Assembly: GCF_029960785.1 (NCBI RefSeq)
Contig: NZ_JASBQE010000016.1
Coordinates: 105,277 to 169,276, forward strand
Reading direction: 5' to 3'
DNA: 64,000 nucleotides
Source: Polyangium sp. 15x6
Lineage (GTDB): Bacteria > Myxococcota_A > Polyangia > Polyangiales > Polyangiaceae
A program made the position numbers and the translations under genes. Of the stretch, positions 52,992-61,886 are shown one piece after another. Below the pieces are notes generated by a model, which worked only from the letters and a program-made list of their open reading frames with translations, had not been told where the DNA came from and made no database searches. The first letter of the stretch is position 1, and each line of letters opens with the position of its first letter.

Positions 52992-54032
52992 TCAGCGCGC
53001 GGCGTCGGAGCCGTCGAGGGGCTGGAACGCGGGGACGCCCCCGGCGGCCCAGACGGAGACGATCTTGCCGGGCAGGTCCCACATCGGGCCGAGGTCGAGG
53101 TCGGCGTCGCCGGCGAAGCCCTTCTCCAGCGAATACAAGAGGGCCGTGTAGGTCTCGTTCAGCGCCTTCTGCGCGGCGGCGAGCCCGTCGCTCCCGCTCG
53201 TCGGGTACGTCTTCAGCGCGCCGCCGAGCCTGAGCATCACCTGCACCATGCGGAAGCGGCCGAAATGGCTGAAGCGGTCCTGGATGTCGGAGCCGTCCTC
53301 GGGCCGCAGGTCGGGCTCGATGAAGGGGCCGACGCTCCCCTCGCCCTGGTCGACGATCGCCTTGATCGCCTTGTCCGCCTGGGCCCGCGCCGTCTGGCTG
53401 TCGCCGCCGATCGTCGCGGAGAAGCCCGTGTAATCGTCGCCCGGGTATTGCGGATCGGCGAACTCGCTCTTTTGCCGGTGATCGGCGTTCGGATCGTAGA
53501 GGCTGCTCCAGAGCTGATCCACGCCCTGATCGATGGCCTTGTAGAACTGGCCGATGGAGTCGTAGACCTCCTCGGGTCCGTTGGCGGGGCCGTCCGATTT
53601 CGGCTCCGGGGTCTCGATCGTGGTCATCAAGAGGAGCTGCGCGTCGTTCACCGGCCCGAGCTGCACCGGCACCTTGGCCCCGATCCAGGGCGGGAACCCC
53701 CGATCGTATCGCGGCGCCCACGCCCCCGTGAGCTTCGGCGAATACCCCTTCCCGGCGAAGAGGGCATTGTAGAGGTTCGCGGCGATCTCGAGGTGCAGCA
53801 TCTCCTGCACGACGACCGAATAGATGTTGTTGAACGCGAGCTGCTCACGGCTCCGGTTGGGGTTCTTGGGGCTGCGCACGGGCGTGAGCTTCGGCGGATT
53901 CGCCGCGGAAGTGCCCGGCACCTGCAAGGAATAGGCGGCCGTGAGGTAGATCGGAATGGTCCAGAGCTCCAGATAAACGGCTTTCTGGAGGTGATCCCGA
54001 AGAGCGTCCGCGGTCCAGGTCCTGTTCGTCAT
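52992..54032 (-). CDS. Ferritin-like protein (VioB/RebD-type iminophenyl-pyruvate dimer synthase domain)
   Basis: A 346-residue protein of the ferritin-like family PF12902. The start L-R-D-H-L-Q-K-A-V-Y-L-E-L-W-T-I-P-I-Y-L and the block V-V-Q-E-M-L-H-L-E give the paired Glu/His iron ligands. In VioB and RebD this domain couples imines during violacein or rebeccamycin synthesis, but many stand-alone members have no known reaction. No indolocarbazole genes are nearby. AAGGAGC precedes the ATG at 54032. It is downstream of the DUF302 gene in the same direction. Confidence 0.82.
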   Translation of the reverse strand: MTNRTWTADALRDHLQKAVYLELWTIPIYLTAAYSLQVPGTSAANPPKLTPVRSPKNPNRSREQLAFNNIYSVVVQEMLHLEIAANLYNALFAGKGYSPKLTGAWAPRYDRGFPPWIGAKVPVQLGPVNDAQLLLMTTIETPEPKSDGPANGPEEVYDSIGQFYKAIDQGVDQLWSSLYDPNADHRQKSEFADPQYPGDDYTGFSATIGGDSQTARAQADKAIKAIVDQGEGSVGPFIEPDLRPEDGSDIQDRFSHFGRFRMVQVMLRLGGALKTYPTSGSDGLAAAQKALNETYTALLYSLEKGFAGDADLDLGPMWDLPGKIVSVWAAGGVPAFQPLDGSDAAR

Positions 54033-54087
54033 GAAGAGAAGCTCCTTTCGGCTCGGCAACGAAGGTACCGGCCGAAAAGAGCGCACG

Positions 54088-54501
54088 TCAAGCGGCGCGG
54101 CGGGTCACCGTCGAGAGGCAATAAAGCAAGTGCTGGAGCCTCGTCCGCGCCTCGGCCGCGACCTCGCGCAGCGCCGCCTCCTCGGCGTCGGCGAGCGACT
54201 CGAGCAGGTCGCTGATGACCACGATCGTCCGGCCGTCGTCGTTCTCGTACACGGCGAGATTACAAGGCAGGAGGATGCCGACGTCCGGATCGGCCGACAG
54301 CGCCCGGTGCGCGAGCACGGGGTTGCAGGCTCCGAGGATCGTATACCGCCGGAAAGGCACGCCGAGCCGGGCGCGCAGCGTCTCGTCGATGTCGATGCGC
54401 GTGAGGACGCCGAAGCCGACGTCCTTCAGGAGCTGGGGGATCTTCGCCAGCGCCTCGTCGTACGGGAGGTCGAGTGCAGCGCGGAGATTCGTTCGGGCCA
54501 T
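54088..54501 (-). CDS. DUF302 domain protein
   Basis: A 137-residue soluble protein. L-L-K-D-V-G-F-G-V-L-T-R-I-D and Y-T-I-L-G-A-C-N-P near the centre, with L-L-P-C-N-L-A-V-Y-E, are the DUF302 hallmarks, including two conserved cysteines. DUF302 proteins are small alpha/beta folds of uncertain function, often near redox or metal genes. GGGGGGAGGGG upstream supports the ATG at 54501. It lies 55 bp before the ferritin-like gene. Confidence 0.85.
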   Translation of the reverse strand: MARTNLRAALDLPYDEALAKIPQLLKDVGFGVLTRIDIDETLRARLGVPFRRYTILGACNPVLAHRALSADPDVGILLPCNLAVYENDDGRTIVVISDLLESLADAEEAALREVAAEARTRLQHLLYCLSTVTRRAA

Positions 54502-54581
54502 GGTCCCCTCCCCCCGGAACGTGGCGCCCCGCGTCGGCAATCGAAAGGGGACGGAGGGCCGAATCGAGGACCGGCCGCCCG

Positions 54582-55274
54582 TCAAGCCCCCCGCGCCCGC
54601 TCGATCGTCCGTCGCGCCGCCTCGAGGAAGCGCGGCGGGAACGTGGCGCCGTCGAGGAAAAAGGTTTCGATGCTCGGCACTGCGTTCGGTATGCCCGCCC
54701 GCTCGTCGGCCACCGCGGCGACGAGGAGGTGCCCCGTCCCGCGCGCGAGCCGCGTGTTCGGCAGCCCGGCGGCCGCGGGAAACGCCTCGCCGATGGGCCT
54801 GCCCGCGCTCTCCGGCATGTGCGTCGTCCGGCGCTCGCGGAGCCCGCCTGCGGCCACGAAGAGCGCGCGATGAAAATCACGCTTCTCCGGCACGGCCCGC
54901 GTGAGCTCGCGAGCGAGCACGCGGAGGTGTTGTTCGAGCAAGACGCTCGGCATCCCGCGGTTCGAGAGGACACCGGCGAGCCACTCGACCTGCCGCTTGA
55001 TCGTGGCCTCGTCGTGCTCGGGCAAGGTCGCGAGGAACGCGCTGTCGCTGCGCGTGAACCGGACGCCTCGCTCGCCGTATCGGAACCCGTAATAAGGCGT
55101 GAGCCGCAGGGAAATCCTTCCGGCCCGGAGCGCCGCCTCGACCTCGCGCGGATCGCTCGGCATCGGCGTCATCCCGGCCTCGGGGTTCAGCGGATGCGAC
55201 CAGGTGGTCTCGGCGGCTTCCCGCCTTCCCCCTCGAGCCTTGCCCCCGCGCGTCCCCATGCCTTCCGTGTTCAC
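54582..55274 (-). CDS. Hypothetical protein coupled to the DUF5995 gene
   Basis: A 230-residue soluble protein not recognised. The central part (about 60-130) is helical with many Leu and Arg and an L-T-P-Y-Y-G-F-R-Y-G-E-R segment; the C-terminal part has G-T-G-H-L-L-V-A-A-V-A-D-E. GTG start at 55274 overlaps the upstream TGA (GTGA), a sign of translational coupling; ATG 55259 is an alternative. Confidence 0.6.
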   Translation of the reverse strand: MNTEGMGTRGGKARGGRREAAETTWSHPLNPEAGMTPMPSDPREVEAALRAGRISLRLTPYYGFRYGERGVRFTRSDSAFLATLPEHDEATIKRQVEWLAGVLSNRGMPSVLLEQHLRVLARELTRAVPEKRDFHRALFVAAGGLRERRTTHMPESAGRPIGEAFPAAAGLPNTRLARGTGHLLVAAVADERAGIPNAVPSIETFFLDGATFPPRFLEAARRTIERARGA

Positions 55275-56017
55275 GTCCCTGGTTCTCCCCCGAAACCCCT
55301 CGGCAGCAAGATCCCTCGACCGGCGAACCCCGCCATGCGGTCGATCGTCTTTCGGAAGGTCTCGTATAGCAGATCGTTGTCGCGGATCGCCCAGAGCACC
55401 TCGGCGTTGGCCCAGGCGGCGTCCCGCGCCCGCCGGATGCTCCACACGGCCATCAGGTTGTCCACCCGGCCGAGCGCCTCCTCGACGTCGCGCAAAACCC
55501 CCGTCGCGAATTTCTTCGTGGCGACCTTCTCCGCGTCCTCCAGGATGTCGTTGATGACGAGGTAATCGTCGAAAAACCCCGTCCCCCGCCGCGGCTCGAT
55601 GCCTTTGCGGGAGCACGTCTCGACCACGGCGATGGCGAGGTCGTGGTTGATGTGGGCGTTCATGCCGCAGAGGGCGTGCTGGAGCCGCGCGATCGAGCGG
55701 TCGTTCCGGGACTCGAAGAGCGGCTGCCAGGCGCGCGGCGACGAGCCGGGGGCGCGGAGCTCGGCGAGGAAGGCGTCGAAGTAGAGGCCCGCGAAGACCA
55801 CGTCGAGCTCCTCGAGCAGCACGGGCGTGGTGAACCGCCCCCGATCGAGCTCGGCGCGGATCCTGTCCGTCACGAAGAAGTAGAGCTCGTTGAAGGCGTG
55901 CACGCCGTCGGAGCTCGGCAGGGCGCCGTCGATGATCTCCATCACGGCGAGGACGTCGTGGATGGATCGCTGCGGGTGCGACAGGATTCGATCGGCGAGG
56001 GATGCGTGACTGCTCAT
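55271..56017 (-). CDS. DUF5995-family protein
   Basis: A 248-residue soluble, all-helical protein. M-N-A-H-I-N-H-D-L-A-I-A-V near residues 119-131 is the most conserved part and could bind metal; D-G-V-H-A-F-N-E-L-Y-F-F lies near the start. The function of DUF5995 is unknown. It begins 34 bp after the KUP transporter stop and is followed with a 4-bp overlap by a hypothetical gene. Confidence 0.75.
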   Translation of the reverse strand: MSSHASLADRILSHPQRSIHDVLAVMEIIDGALPSSDGVHAFNELYFFVTDRIRAELDRGRFTTPVLLEELDVVFAGLYFDAFLAELRAPGSSPRAWQPLFESRNDRSIARLQHALCGMNAHINHDLAIAVVETCSRKGIEPRRGTGFFDDYLVINDILEDAEKVATKKFATGVLRDVEEALGRVDNLMAVWSIRRARDAAWANAEVLWAIRDNDLLYETFRKTIDRMAGFAGRGILLPRGFGGEPGT

Positions 56018-56051
56018 CAGCCGCGAGGTTACCCCAGCCGAAGCGCGGGCA

Positions 56052-58166
56052 TCAAAGATCGAGCTGCATGCCGAGCTCGACGACGCGCTCGGGCGGCAGG
56101 TTGAAGAAGTTCGTCGCCCCGGTCGCGTTGCGCGACAGGAAGCCGAAGATCGTCTCGGAGGCCTTGTCCATCTTCCCCTTGCCCGTGGCGAGCAGGGTCT
56201 CGCGGCCGAGGTAGTACGTGGTCTCGTCCGGCCCGATCCGGAGGCCGAGCTTGGCCTTGGCGACGGCGAGCAGCACCGGCACGTTCGTGTCCTCCATGAA
56301 GCCGGAGCGGAAGATGATCCGGTAAAAGTCGTCGGCGATGAGCGAGGCCTCGACCCGCTTCTCCGGCGGGACGCGCGGGATCCGCTCGGGAATCACGGTC
56401 ACGAGCAGCACCACCTTCTGCAGGGCCTTGCTGCGGCTGACGTGGTGGAGCAGGACGGGCGGCGCCTCCTCGGCGCTCGACGTGAGGAAGACCGCGGCGC
56501 CGTCCACGCGGGCGGCCGTTTTTCCGGTGCGCAGCTCCTCCAGCACCTCGGAGAGCGGCCGCGTGCGCTTCTTGAACTCCTGCCCGAGCAGCGTGCGGCC
56601 CTTCCGCCAGATCGCCATGCACACGAAGATCATCGAGGCGATGAGGAACGGCACGTAACCGCCATCGAAGAACTTGAGCAGGTTCGCGCCGAGGAACGCG
56701 AGATCGAACGTGAGGAAGAGCAGGAGCAGGGGCAGCGCCTTCGCGAGCGACCAGTGCCAGCGCTCACGCACGACGACGAAGAAGACGATCGACGTGATGG
56801 TCATGGAGCCAGTCACGGCGAGGCCGTACGCCGAGGCGAGCTTCGACGACTCCCGGAAGGAGAGCACGAGCACCATGCAAGCGGCGAACAGGGCCCAGTT
56901 CACCTCGGGGACGTAGATCTGGCCCTCGGTCTCGGAGGAGGTGTGCTTGACCTGGACGCGCGGCAAGAACCCGAGCTGCACGCCCTGCCGCGTGAGGGAG
57001 TAGGCGCCGGAGATCATGGCCTGCGAGGCGATGACGGCGGCCGCGGTGGCGAGCGCGACGAGCGCGTACGTGGCCGGGCCCTTGGGGACGAGGGAGAAGA
57101 AGGGATTGGCCGCCGCCTCGGGGTGCTGGAGGAGGAGCGCGCCCTGGCCGAAGTAGTTGAGGACCAAGGACGGCATGACCATGCCGTACCAGGCATAGGT
57201 GATGGGCTTGCGGCCGAAATGCCCCATGTCCGCGTAGAGCGCCTCGCCGCCGGTCACGCAGAGGACGACGGAGCCGAGGATGACGAACGCGTGCCACTTG
57301 TTGGCGAGGAAAAACGTGACGGCGTGCGCGGGATTGATGGCCGCGAGGACGGCGGGGTTCTTGGCGACGTAATAAGCGCCGAGGCCGCCGAGCGTGAGGA
57401 ACCAGAGGATCATGATCGGCCCGAAGATCTTGCCGATCCCGGCGGTCCCGCGCTTCTGGACCCAGAAGAGCCCGAGCAAGATGAGGACGGTGATCGGCAA
57501 GACCGCGGGCTTGAGCGAGCTCGCGCCGACCGCGAGGCCCTCGACGGCGCTGAGGACGCTGATGGCCGGGGTGATGACGCCGTCGCCGTAAAGGAGCGAG
57601 GCGCCGAAGAGGACGAGGGCCGCGATCCAGCCGATGTGCATCTTGTTCTTCGGCCGGAGGTTCTCGGGCACGAGCGCGAGCAGCGCCATGGTGCCGCCCT
57701 CGCCTTCGTTGTCCGCTCGGAGGACGAAGGTGAGGTATTTCACCGCGACGACCATGCTGAGCGACCAGAACATGAGGGAGAGGAGCCCGAGCACGTTCTC
57801 GGGGCTGGCCTTGACCCCATGGGGCGCGGTGACGCACTCCTTGACGGCGTAGAGGGGGCTCGTGCCGATGTCGCCGAAGACGACGCCGAGCGCCGCGAGG
57901 ACGAGGCCCGGGAGGGCGCCGGGGGCATGTCCGTGTCCATGGCCGTGACCGGCTCCGCCGTGGGCATGGCCGTCGGCGTGGGCGCCCTGCGCGGCAGCCG
58001 AGGCGGCGGCAGCGGCGTCGGCGGCGGCGTCGGCGGCAGCCGCGGCGGCGGCTGCCTCGTGGACCTGGAAGGCGCCCACGATGCTGGGTTCGTCGGCCAT
58101 GGCATGGGTCGGCTCGGGAGGAGCGGGCGAGGCCGCTCCCGGAGCTGGGGTCTGGTCGTCGTTCAT
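56052..58166 (-). CDS. kup: KUP-family potassium uptake protein with His-rich N-terminal extension
   Basis: A 704-residue inner-membrane K+/H+ symporter with about 12 helices. G-V-V-F-G-D-I-G-T-S-P-L-Y-A, G-D-G-V-I-T-P-A-I-S-V-L-S-A-V-E-G and Y-A-D-M-G-H-F-G are KUP signatures; the C-terminal cytosolic domain is present. Unusually, ~85 residues precede the first helix: an Ala-rich helix, then a run rich in His and Gly (about 65-82) that could bind metal or sense pH. E. coli Kup lacks this. ATG 58166 was chosen over an in-frame TTG upstream. Confidence 0.92.
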   Translation of the reverse strand: MNDDQTPAPGAASPAPPEPTHAMADEPSIVGAFQVHEAAAAAAAADAAADAAAAASAAAQGAHADGHAHGGAGHGHGHGHAPGALPGLVLAALGVVFGDIGTSPLYAVKECVTAPHGVKASPENVLGLLSLMFWSLSMVVAVKYLTFVLRADNEGEGGTMALLALVPENLRPKNKMHIGWIAALVLFGASLLYGDGVITPAISVLSAVEGLAVGASSLKPAVLPITVLILLGLFWVQKRGTAGIGKIFGPIMILWFLTLGGLGAYYVAKNPAVLAAINPAHAVTFFLANKWHAFVILGSVVLCVTGGEALYADMGHFGRKPITYAWYGMVMPSLVLNYFGQGALLLQHPEAAANPFFSLVPKGPATYALVALATAAAVIASQAMISGAYSLTRQGVQLGFLPRVQVKHTSSETEGQIYVPEVNWALFAACMVLVLSFRESSKLASAYGLAVTGSMTITSIVFFVVVRERWHWSLAKALPLLLLFLTFDLAFLGANLLKFFDGGYVPFLIASMIFVCMAIWRKGRTLLGQEFKKRTRPLSEVLEELRTGKTAARVDGAAVFLTSSAEEAPPVLLHHVSRSKALQKVVLLVTVIPERIPRVPPEKRVEASLIADDFYRIIFRSGFMEDTNVPVLLAVAKAKLGLRIGPDETTYYLGRETLLATGKGKMDKASETIFGFLSRNATGATNFFNLPPERVVELGMQLDL

Positions 58167-58265
58167 CGCGGGGGGCGACGCTACACCCAAGCGGGCGGGG
58201 GCGGAAGCGGGAGCGGGGGCGGAGGCAGGGCTCCCGCGCGGGGACGGCGAGCGTACCGTCCTGGC

Positions 58266-61200
58266 CTAGAGGTCCACGCGCTTGCGGTTGTCCGATGACA
58301 CGCGGTCGATCAGCTTGTTGTTCGGGTCAAAGCCGGCTTCATAGGGCTCCGCGTCGACCACGACGGTCACCTCCTGGTGCTGCGTGGTCACGTGGTGGCG
58401 CTCCAGGTACAGCACCTCTTCGTCCGCGTCCTCGCCTGACTTGCCGCGCGCGAAGACGCCGACCTCGATCCAGTCGTCGAGCTCGCCCGCCGTCTCCTTG
58501 CCCTTGCCGTCGGCGTAACGCTTGTCCGCGAACAGCTCGAGTGTCACGTCGTACTTGCCGTCGCTGCGCTTGCGTGCGGTCGCTGCCTGCACCCGGTTGT
58601 CGTAGAAGCAGATCTTTTCGAACAGATCGGTGATCAGCGCCTGGTGTGCCGGACCGGCCTCGGCGCGGATGTACTCCAGAAGCTCGGCCGACGTCGTGTA
58701 CGGCGGGTTCTGGTATCCCTTGTCCTTCAGGAACTTCTTCAGCGCGCGATTGAGCGCGGCCTCGCCGATCTCCTCGCGCAGGCGGTAGAACACCAGCGAT
58801 CCCTTCTGGTAGTGGATGTACTGCTGGTTTTCCACCCGATAGAGCGGCAGCTCCTCGACCCGCTCGCCGCCGCGGCCGGCGAGGTACTTGTCGAGCTCCT
58901 CCTTGAGGAAACGTCGCATCTTGGCGCGGCCGTATTCCTGCTCCATCACCATCAACGCCGAGTACTGCGAAAGCGACTCCGAAAGCACGGTCGCCCCCTG
59001 CACGTTGGCGCCGATCACCTGGTGCGCCCACCACTGGTGCGCGATCTCGTGCGCGGTCACGTAAAAGACGTAATCGACGGCGCTGTCGTCGCGCAGGTCG
59101 GCGATGAAGCCGATCGACTCCGAGTAGGGGATGGTGTTGGCGAAGCTCTGGGCGAAGCTCGCGTACCCTGGAAACTCGATGATCCGCGCCTGGCGGTGCT
59201 GGTACGGCGTGAAGTTCGCTTCGTAATACGAGAGCGACTTGCGCACCGCTTCGATCATCCGGTCGACGTTGTACGGATGCTTGGGGTCGTAATAAATCTC
59301 GATCGGGATCTGCTCGGGCGTGCCTTCCTTGTAAAACCCCTTCTTCACCTGCCAGCGCGCCGACAGGAAGGCATAGAAGTTCAGCATCGGCCGGTCCATG
59401 GCGTAGCTGAAGCAGCGACGGCCGTCGCGCTCGAACGCCTCCTTCAGGTAGCCCGGCGCGAGCGCGATCTGATCCGGCGCGGTGCAGATGGTGGTCTTGA
59501 AGTCGAGCCAATTGGCATCGTCGCCGATATAGGTGCTCGCGCGCGCCGCCTGGTCTTCCAGCTTGGGCATGCGGGTGGGCTCACCCAGCCCGCGCTTGCG
59601 GCGGTCGTTCCGGTCGTCGAGCTGGGCGCGCTCGTCGTAGCCGAACTGCGGGAACATGCGGTTGTTGAAGAAGCTCCCGTTCTCGACGATCTGCGTCTGC
59701 AAGAGCTCGTTGGTGATGCCATTCGGGTGGTAGTCGAGCTTGAAGCGTACCTCCCGCTCCTCGCCCGGCAGCATCGGGCGCTCGAGGCGGTAGATGCGGT
59801 AGCCGAGCGGAGCTTCGTGCTTCAAGAGCTCGGCGCCGCCGAAGTCGATCGCGACGAGCGCCTTGTCGTCGTCGAGGGTGACGTGCACCTCGTGGATTGG
59901 CGAGGCGTGTGGGTTATGCACGCGGTAGACCCCATCGACGCGCAGGACCTGCGTCTCGGGGCGCAGGTCGATCTGCGTGGACGAGGCCAAGATCTTCGGC
60001 TGCGGCAGATTCTTGTAGGCGCCGTATTCTTTTTCGTAACGCGCCGCGAGGTCGAGCTTCTGCTCCGGCGAGCGGTACTCGTTGCGGATGTTCGTGTTCC
60101 AGTACAGGAAGCCGCCCACGGCCGCGAACGAAAGCAAGCTCAGTGCGAACGCCGCACCGAGCCGTCCGCGCAGCCGCTCCCGCGCCACCACGAAGCGCTC
60201 GCGCCGGCTGCCGACGCTGCCGCGCACCCAGAACGCCACCGACAAGAGCAGCAGCGCAAGCAAGAGCAGGCCCCAGTACCCCTGGAACCAAAGCTGCGGC
60301 GACAAGAAATGGCCATACCCGTTCATGTCCGAATACGGCGCGATCGGCCAGCTACCGAAGTTGTAGAGATGATGGCTGAAGTCGATCAGGCCGAGCGCAG
60401 TCTGCAGGATGAGCAAGAGGATCAGCAGCGCATACCCGACGAACTTGTTGTTGCTGAGCACCTGCAGGGTCAACGCCATGCCGCCCATCAGCACGTACAC
60501 GCTGGAGTCGAGCGTCAGCGTCTTCAGGTACAAGAGCGGCTCGAGCTGGGTATACCCCTTGGCGAGCTGGATGAGCATCGCGGTGACCGCGCCGATGACC
60601 TGGAACGCGGCGATCACCACGAGCAGGGCCCCGAACTTGGCGAGGAGTGGCACCCAGCTCGGCACGGGCATCGCGTCGGTGACCTCGTGGATCTTCGCGC
60701 CGCGCTCCTTCCACACGAGCTCGCCGGCATAAAACAGCACGATGATCACCAGCAGGAAGCTGTAACTGCCCTGCAGCGCAGAGAGCATCTGCGACGTCAC
60801 CGGGTAAATCGGTGTGGCATACATGGTGCGGCGCAGCAGCGCGGTCGGGATGAAGTTGGCCATGCCGAACGCGAGCATCACGAGGAACGGCACGCTGCGG
60901 AGCACGGAGGCGGTGTCGAAGCGCAGCTGGCGCAGGAGCTGCCGCCACACCGTGCGGGTCGTGAACACGGGCTCGGGCCTTTGCACCACCGCCACGGCGA
61001 CGGGCCGGGCCGCGAGATCCGCCGCGGCGAGCGCCTCGACCTTCGCCTTCCGGCCCCAGCGCCGGCGACCGGTGCCGCTGCGCTCGGTCTTGAACAGCGC
61101 GAACGTCGCCGCGAACAGCGCCGCGGCAATGGCGGTCCATAACGCGCGGTTGCCGAGGAGGTAGCCCCCCATCGCCGGCAGGCCGGTATTGCGCTCCTCC

Positions 61201-61874
61201 GCCGACCAGTAGCGGATGGTGCGCTCGAGGGCGCGCGTGCCGAGCGGATCCATCAACGTCGCCGCCCAGACGTTGTCGAGGTTGCGCAGCAGCGCGGAGC
61301 TCACGCCGTACAGCACGAAGAACGCGATCACGCCGATGTAGACCCACAGGATGCTGCGTGTCACCACCGCCATCAGCGAAAGGAGCCCACCGGTGAAGAG
61401 CAGATTCGGGATCACGAACACCCCGAACGCCCACAGGTAGGGCCTGAGCGATACCGGCCCGAGGCGCGCAGGATCGATCCAAGGCATGAATTGAGCCACG
61501 AACATGCCGAGGCCGATCACGAGGTACACGATCAGGCTCGCCGTGAGCGCCGCGCCGAGCCGGCCCAGCAAGTAATCGCGTTTGCGGATCGGGCTGGTGA
61601 AGAACAGCTCCGCGGTGCCCTGGTCGAAATCGCGCAAAAGAGCGCTGTTGATGAAGATCGTGATGACCAGCATCCCGAGCAAGGTGAACAGCGCGAGCCA
61701 GGTGGCGAGCACCGTCGGCGCATTGCGGAAGACGTTGCCGATGCTCCCGCCCATCTGGACGGCCTCGCTGCCGGCCGCCCCGAAGGCCAGCAATCCGAAC
61801 AAGCCGGCGATGAGCCAGAGCAGCGGAGAACGGAGCTGCTCGCGCAGCTCGAAGCGAAAGAGTTCACGGATCAT
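58266..61874 (-). CDS. ABC-2-type permease fused to an M1-family metallopeptidase
   Basis: A 1,202-residue membrane protein. The N-terminal ~580 residues carry two ABC-2 permease blocks with about twelve helices. After a last helix near 580-600 the C-terminal half is an M1 aminopeptidase-like domain facing outside. The zinc motif H-E-I-A-H-Q-W-W lies at 942-949, with the third ligand likely in S-E-S-L-S-Q-Y. The GxMEN exopeptidase motif is not obvious. The gene follows the ATPase gene by 12 bp in one operon, so this is an exporter with a built-in peptidase; substrate unknown. Confidence 0.9.
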   Translation of the reverse strand: MIRELFRFELREQLRSPLLWLIAGLFGLLAFGAAGSEAVQMGGSIGNVFRNAPTVLATWLALFTLLGMLVITIFINSALLRDFDQGTAELFFTSPIRKRDYLLGRLGAALTASLIVYLVIGLGMFVAQFMPWIDPARLGPVSLRPYLWAFGVFVIPNLLFTGGLLSLMAVVTRSILWVYIGVIAFFVLYGVSSALLRNLDNVWAATLMDPLGTRALERTIRYWSAEERNTGLPAMGGYLLGNRALWTAIAAALFAATFALFKTERSGTGRRRWGRKAKVEALAAADLAARPVAVAVVQRPEPVFTTRTVWRQLLRQLRFDTASVLRSVPFLVMLAFGMANFIPTALLRRTMYATPIYPVTSQMLSALQGSYSFLLVIIVLFYAGELVWKERGAKIHEVTDAMPVPSWVPLLAKFGALLVVIAAFQVIGAVTAMLIQLAKGYTQLEPLLYLKTLTLDSSVYVLMGGMALTLQVLSNNKFVGYALLILLLILQTALGLIDFSHHLYNFGSWPIAPYSDMNGYGHFLSPQLWFQGYWGLLLLALLLLSVAFWVRGSVGSRRERFVVARERLRGRLGAAFALSLLSFAAVGGFLYWNTNIRNEYRSPEQKLDLAARYEKEYGAYKNLPQPKILASSTQIDLRPETQVLRVDGVYRVHNPHASPIHEVHVTLDDDKALVAIDFGGAELLKHEAPLGYRIYRLERPMLPGEEREVRFKLDYHPNGITNELLQTQIVENGSFFNNRMFPQFGYDERAQLDDRNDRRKRGLGEPTRMPKLEDQAARASTYIGDDANWLDFKTTICTAPDQIALAPGYLKEAFERDGRRCFSYAMDRPMLNFYAFLSARWQVKKGFYKEGTPEQIPIEIYYDPKHPYNVDRMIEAVRKSLSYYEANFTPYQHRQARIIEFPGYASFAQSFANTIPYSESIGFIADLRDDSAVDYVFYVTAHEIAHQWWAHQVIGANVQGATVLSESLSQYSALMVMEQEYGRAKMRRFLKEELDKYLAGRGGERVEELPLYRVENQQYIHYQKGSLVFYRLREEIGEAALNRALKKFLKDKGYQNPPYTTSAELLEYIRAEAGPAHQALITDLFEKICFYDNRVQAATARKRSDGKYDVTLELFADKRYADGKGKETAGELDDWIEVGVFARGKSGEDADEEVLYLERHHVTTQHQEVTVVVDAEPYEAGFDPNNKLIDRVSSDNRKRVDL

Positions 61875-61886
61875 GGCAGCCCTACG

